A DNA stretch of 7,196 nucleotides from an uncultured Oscillospiraceae bacterium. Its GTDB lineage: Bacteria; Bacillota; Clostridia; Oscillospirales; Oscillospiraceae. This document shows, piece by piece, positions 4,453-7,196 of the stretch. Below the pieces are notes generated by a model. The model was not told the DNA's origin. It was given only the letters and a program-made list of their open reading frames with translations, and made no database searches. Position numbers and translations under genes: made by a program. Position 1 is the stretch's first letter, and each line of letters begins with the position of its first letter. The stretch lies in NCBI GenBank assembly GCA_910587785.1, contig CAJUOA010000135.1, positions 1 to 7,196 of the forward strand, written 5' to 3'.

Positions 4453-7092
4453 GTGGACAAGAAAAAATTTGTGTACCTCTTTTCCGAGGGCAACGGCTCC
4501 ATGCGGGAGCTCCTGGGCGGCAAGGGCGCCAACCTTGCGGAGATGACCAACCTGGGGATGCCCGTCCCCCGGGGCTTCACCATCACCACCGAGGCCTGCA
4601 CCCAGTACTACCAGGACGGCCGCGCCATCAACGCCGAGATCCAGGATGAGATCATGGAATACATGGGCAAGCTGGAGGACATGACCGGCAAGAAGTTCGG
4701 CGACCTCAATAACCCCCTGTTGGTCTCCGTCCGCTCCGGCGCACGGGCCTCCATGCCCGGCATGATGGACACCATCCTCAACCTGGGCCTCAACGACCAG
4801 GTGGTGGAAGTCGTTGCCAAGAAGACCAAAAACCCCCGCTTCGCCTACGACAGCTACCGCCGCTTCATCCAGATGTACTCCGATGTGGTCATGGAGGTGG
4901 GCAAGAAGTACTTCGAGGAGCTCATCGATGACATGAAGTCCAAGAAGGGCGTCACCCTGGACACCGAGCTGGACGCCAAGGACCTCAAGCAGCTGGCCGA
5001 GCAGTTCAAGGCCGAGTACAAGGAGAAGATCGGCGAGGACTTCCCCCAGGACGCCCGTGAACAGCTCATGGGCGCTGTCCGGGCGGTTTTCCGCTCCTGG
5101 GACAACCCCCGGGCCATCTACTACCGCCGCATGAACGACATCCCCTCCTCCTGGGGCACTGCCGTCAACGTGCAGGAGATGGTCTTCGGCAACATGGGCG
5201 ACACCTCCGGCACCGGCGTGGCCTTCACCCGCAACCCCGCCACCGGCGAGAAGAAGCTCTTCGGCGAGTTCCTCATGAACGCCCAGGGCGAGGACGTGGT
5301 GGCCGGTGTGCGCACTCCCCAGACCATCGACCAGCTGGCCGAGGTCATGCCCGAGGCCTACCGGCAGTTCGTGGATATCTCCAGCCGTCTGGAGTACCAC
5401 TACCGCGACATGCAGGATATGGAGTTCACCATCGAGAACAAGAAGCTCTTCATGCTCCAGACCCGCAACGGCAAGCGCACCGCCGCCGCCGCCCTGAAGA
5501 TCGCCTGCGACCTGGTGGACGAGGGCATGATCACCGAGGAAGAGGCCGTGGCCATGATCGACCCCAAGAGCCTGGATGCCCTGCTCCACCCCACCTTCCC
5601 CAAGGAGGAGCTGGAGCGGGTCAAGCCCATCGGGCAGGGCCTGGCCGCCTCCCCCGGCGCCGCCGCCGGTCAGATCGTCTTCACCGCTGACGACGTCGTC
5701 GAGTGGGTGGACAAGGGCCACAAGGTCATCCTGGTCCGCCTGGAGACCAGCCCCGAGGATATTGAGGGAATGCACTTTGCCCGGGGCATCCTCACCGTCC
5801 GCGGCGGTATGACCAGCCACGCCGCCGTGGTGGCCCGCGGCATGGGAACCTGCTGTGTCTCCGGCTGCGGCGACATCGTCATCAACGAGGCAGCCAAGCA
5901 GTTCACCCTGGGCGGGCGCACCTTCAAGGAGGGCGACTGGATCAGCCTGGACGGCTCCACCGGCAACATCTACGGCGAGCGCCTGCACACCGCCGAGGCT
6001 CAGATCAGCGGCGAGTTCGGCCGGATCATGGCCTGGGCGGACAAGTTCCGCGACCTGGAGGTCCGCACCAATGCAGACACCCCCAAGGATGCCCGTCAGG
6101 CCAAGAACTTCGGCGCCCAGGGCATCGGCCTGTGCCGTACGGAGCACATGTTCTTTGACCCCGACCGCATTGCCGCTATCCGGGAGATGATTGTCTCCGA
6201 GACCCTGGAGCAGCGCGAGCGGGCCCTGGCCAAGCTGGAGCCCATGCAGCAGAAGGACTTCGAGGAGATCTATGAGGCTATGATGGGACAGTCCGTCACC
6301 ATCCGCCTCCTCGACCCGCCCCTCCACGAGTTCCTGCCCACCGACGAGGCCGATATCCAGGCCCTCTCCAAGGAGATGGATATGCCCATCGAGCGCCTGC
6401 GGGAGATCATCGCCAGCCTCCATGAGTTCAACCCCATGATGGGCCACCGCGGCTGCCGCCTGGACGTCACCTTCCCCGAGATTGCCAAGATGCAGACCCG
6501 CGCCATCATCAAGGCCGCCCTGGCTGTGCGTGACCGCCGTCCCGCCTGGAAGATCGTGCCCGAGATCATGGTCCCCCTGGTCGGCGAGGCCCGGGAGCTG
6601 GCTTTCGTCAAGAACACCATCGACAAGGTTGCCCGGGAGCTCATCAAGGAGCATGGCAGCGACATGACCTACAAAGTCGGTACCATGATCGAGATCCCCC
6701 GTGCCGCCCTCACCGCTGACGACATCGCCAAGGAGGCCGAGTTCTTCTCCTTCGGCACCAACGACCTGACCCAGATGACCTTCGGCTTCAGCCGCGACGA
6801 CGCGGGCAAGTTCCTGGCCAGCTACTATGACCGGAAGATCTATGAGGCCGATCCCTTCTCCCGCCTGGATCAGGTGGGCGTGGGCCGTCTGGTCAAGATG
6901 GCCTGTGAGCTGGGCCGCGAGACCCGTCCCAATATCAAGCTGGGCATCTGCGGTGAGCAGGGCGGCGATCCCTCTACCGTGGAGTTCTGCCACAACGTGG
7001 GGCTCACCTATGTGTCCTGCTCCCCCTTCCGGGTGCCGATCGCACGCCTCGCCGCCGCCCAGGCCGCGATCAAGAATCCGCGGAATAAGTAA
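4453..7092 (+). CDS. ppdK: Pyruvate, phosphate dikinase
   Basis: This cytoplasmic enzyme interconverts pyruvate + ATP + Pi and phosphoenolpyruvate + AMP + PPi. In many anaerobic clostridia it works in pyrophosphate-linked glycolysis or in PEP recovery. The 879-residue product is full length (the Clostridium symbiosum enzyme is about 874) and closely similar throughout. The N-terminal ATP-grasp domain (about 1-345) has GGKGANLAEM and SVRSGARASMPGMMDT. The swivelling phosphohistidine domain (about 390-510) has GGMTSHAAVVARG with catalytic H456. The C-terminal TIM barrel (about 520-875) has MMGHRGCRL, FSFGTNDLTQMTFGFSRDD and GICGEQGGDPS with catalytic C833. The Thr two residues before H456 is the residue modified by DUF299-type regulatory proteins (PDRP) in this family, so reversible control is possible. 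The GTG start is chosen from the AGGAGG at 4435; an upstream in-frame ATG at 4426 would add nine residues but has no ribosome binding site. It is a monocistronic unit with its own promoter and terminator. Confidence 0.97.
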   Translation: MDKKKFVYLFSEGNGSMRELLGGKGANLAEMTNLGMPVPRGFTITTEACTQYYQDGRAINAEIQDEIMEYMGKLEDMTGKKFGDLNNPLLVSVRSGARASMPGMMDTILNLGLNDQVVEVVAKKTKNPRFAYDSYRRFIQMYSDVVMEVGKKYFEELIDDMKSKKGVTLDTELDAKDLKQLAEQFKAEYKEKIGEDFPQDAREQLMGAVRAVFRSWDNPRAIYYRRMNDIPSSWGTAVNVQEMVFGNMGDTSGTGVAFTRNPATGEKKLFGEFLMNAQGEDVVAGVRTPQTIDQLAEVMPEAYRQFVDISSRLEYHYRDMQDMEFTIENKKLFMLQTRNGKRTAAAALKIACDLVDEGMITEEEAVAMIDPKSLDALLHPTFPKEELERVKPIGQGLAASPGAAAGQIVFTADDVVEWVDKGHKVILVRLETSPEDIEGMHFARGILTVRGGMTSHAAVVARGMGTCCVSGCGDIVINEAAKQFTLGGRTFKEGDWISLDGSTGNIYGERLHTAEAQISGEFGRIMAWADKFRDLEVRTNADTPKDARQAKNFGAQGIGLCRTEHMFFDPDRIAAIREMIVSETLEQRERALAKLEPMQQKDFEEIYEAMMGQSVTIRLLDPPLHEFLPTDEADIQALSKEMDMPIERLREIIASLHEFNPMMGHRGCRLDVTFPEIAKMQTRAIIKAALAVRDRRPAWKIVPEIMVPLVGEARELAFVKNTIDKVARELIKEHGSDMTYKVGTMIEIPRAALTADDIAKEAEFFSFGTNDLTQMTFGFSRDDAGKFLASYYDRKIYEADPFSRLDQVGVGRLVKMACELGRETRPNIKLGICGEQGGDPSTVEFCHNVGLTYVSCSPFRVPIARLAAAQAAIKNPRNK

Positions 7093-7156
7093 TTGTTGTC
7101 GTAGGGCAATGTGATTTATCCTGTTCAGGGCAATAACACTTAGCCTCCGACATAGA

Positions 7157-7196
7157 AAAATAAGACCTTGCATCTCACGATGCGGGGTCTTATTTT
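7157..7196 (+). terminator. Intrinsic terminator after ppdK
   Basis: An 18-base stem (7157-7174 with 7179-7196) with a TCAC loop is complementary throughout except for two G-U pairs. It starts AAAATAAGACC and ends GGTCTTATTTT, giving an A-tract/T-tract hairpin that could work in both directions. It sits 64 bases past the ppdK stop and runs to the window edge. Nothing else is visible in 7093-7156. Confidence 0.88.

Noticed and set aside
4414..7173. A 919-codon open frame antisense to ppdK
   Set aside because: It mirrors a full-length, strongly conserved enzyme. The product is a Gly/Leu/His/Asp-rich translation typical of GC-rich antisense frames and has no domain I recognise.
1..7196. CRISPR array, phage genes, toxin-antitoxin pair or defence system
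   Set aside because: No direct-repeat array and no motif of these systems was seen on either strand.

Overview
The window looks like chromosomal DNA of a GC-rich anaerobic Firmicute in the Clostridia, probably of the Oscillospiraceae gut type. The evidence is a clostridial-type pyruvate phosphate dikinase, the Firmicute gene pair holB-ricT, strong AGGAGG-type ribosome binding sites, and very GC-rich codon use in the three intact genes. The genus assignment is inference.

The right-hand two thirds (about 1930-7196) is healthy core genome. Two transcription units diverge from an intergenic region at about 4200-4452. On the minus strand, holB (DNA polymerase III delta prime) is followed by ricT (PSP1-domain, Fe-S, RNA-processing and sporulation factor) and a strong hairpin terminator. 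On the plus strand, ppdK (pyruvate phosphate dikinase) has a near-consensus promoter (TTGCAA-N17-TATAAT) and ends in an intrinsic terminator at the window edge. The divergent region also holds one or two candidate minus-strand promoters for holB-ricT; the -35 box of one lies in the spacer of an 8-bp inverted repeat.

The left third (1 to about 1900) is decayed and patchy in composition. It starts with one end of an IS630-family insertion sequence whose transposase is split by a classic A8G -1 frameshift site. The element sits at a TA dinucleotide inside a MATE-transporter fragment that has also lost its N-terminus. Next come a short unassigned segment with a promoter-like site, a hairpin, a ribosome binding site and a tiny ORF (690-924), and a clearly AT-richer island encoding a short hydrophobic ORF (about 925-1186). 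Last is a chimeric pseudogene in which a piece of 6-phosphogluconate dehydrogenase is joined to a piece of what looks like an amidohydrolase (1207-1884). No CRISPR array, tRNA or rRNA was found.

I did not find a convincing new biological system. The points most worth checking are the layered gene debris, the small leader and ORF at 690-924, the AT-rich ORF, and the inverted repeat at the holB promoter.
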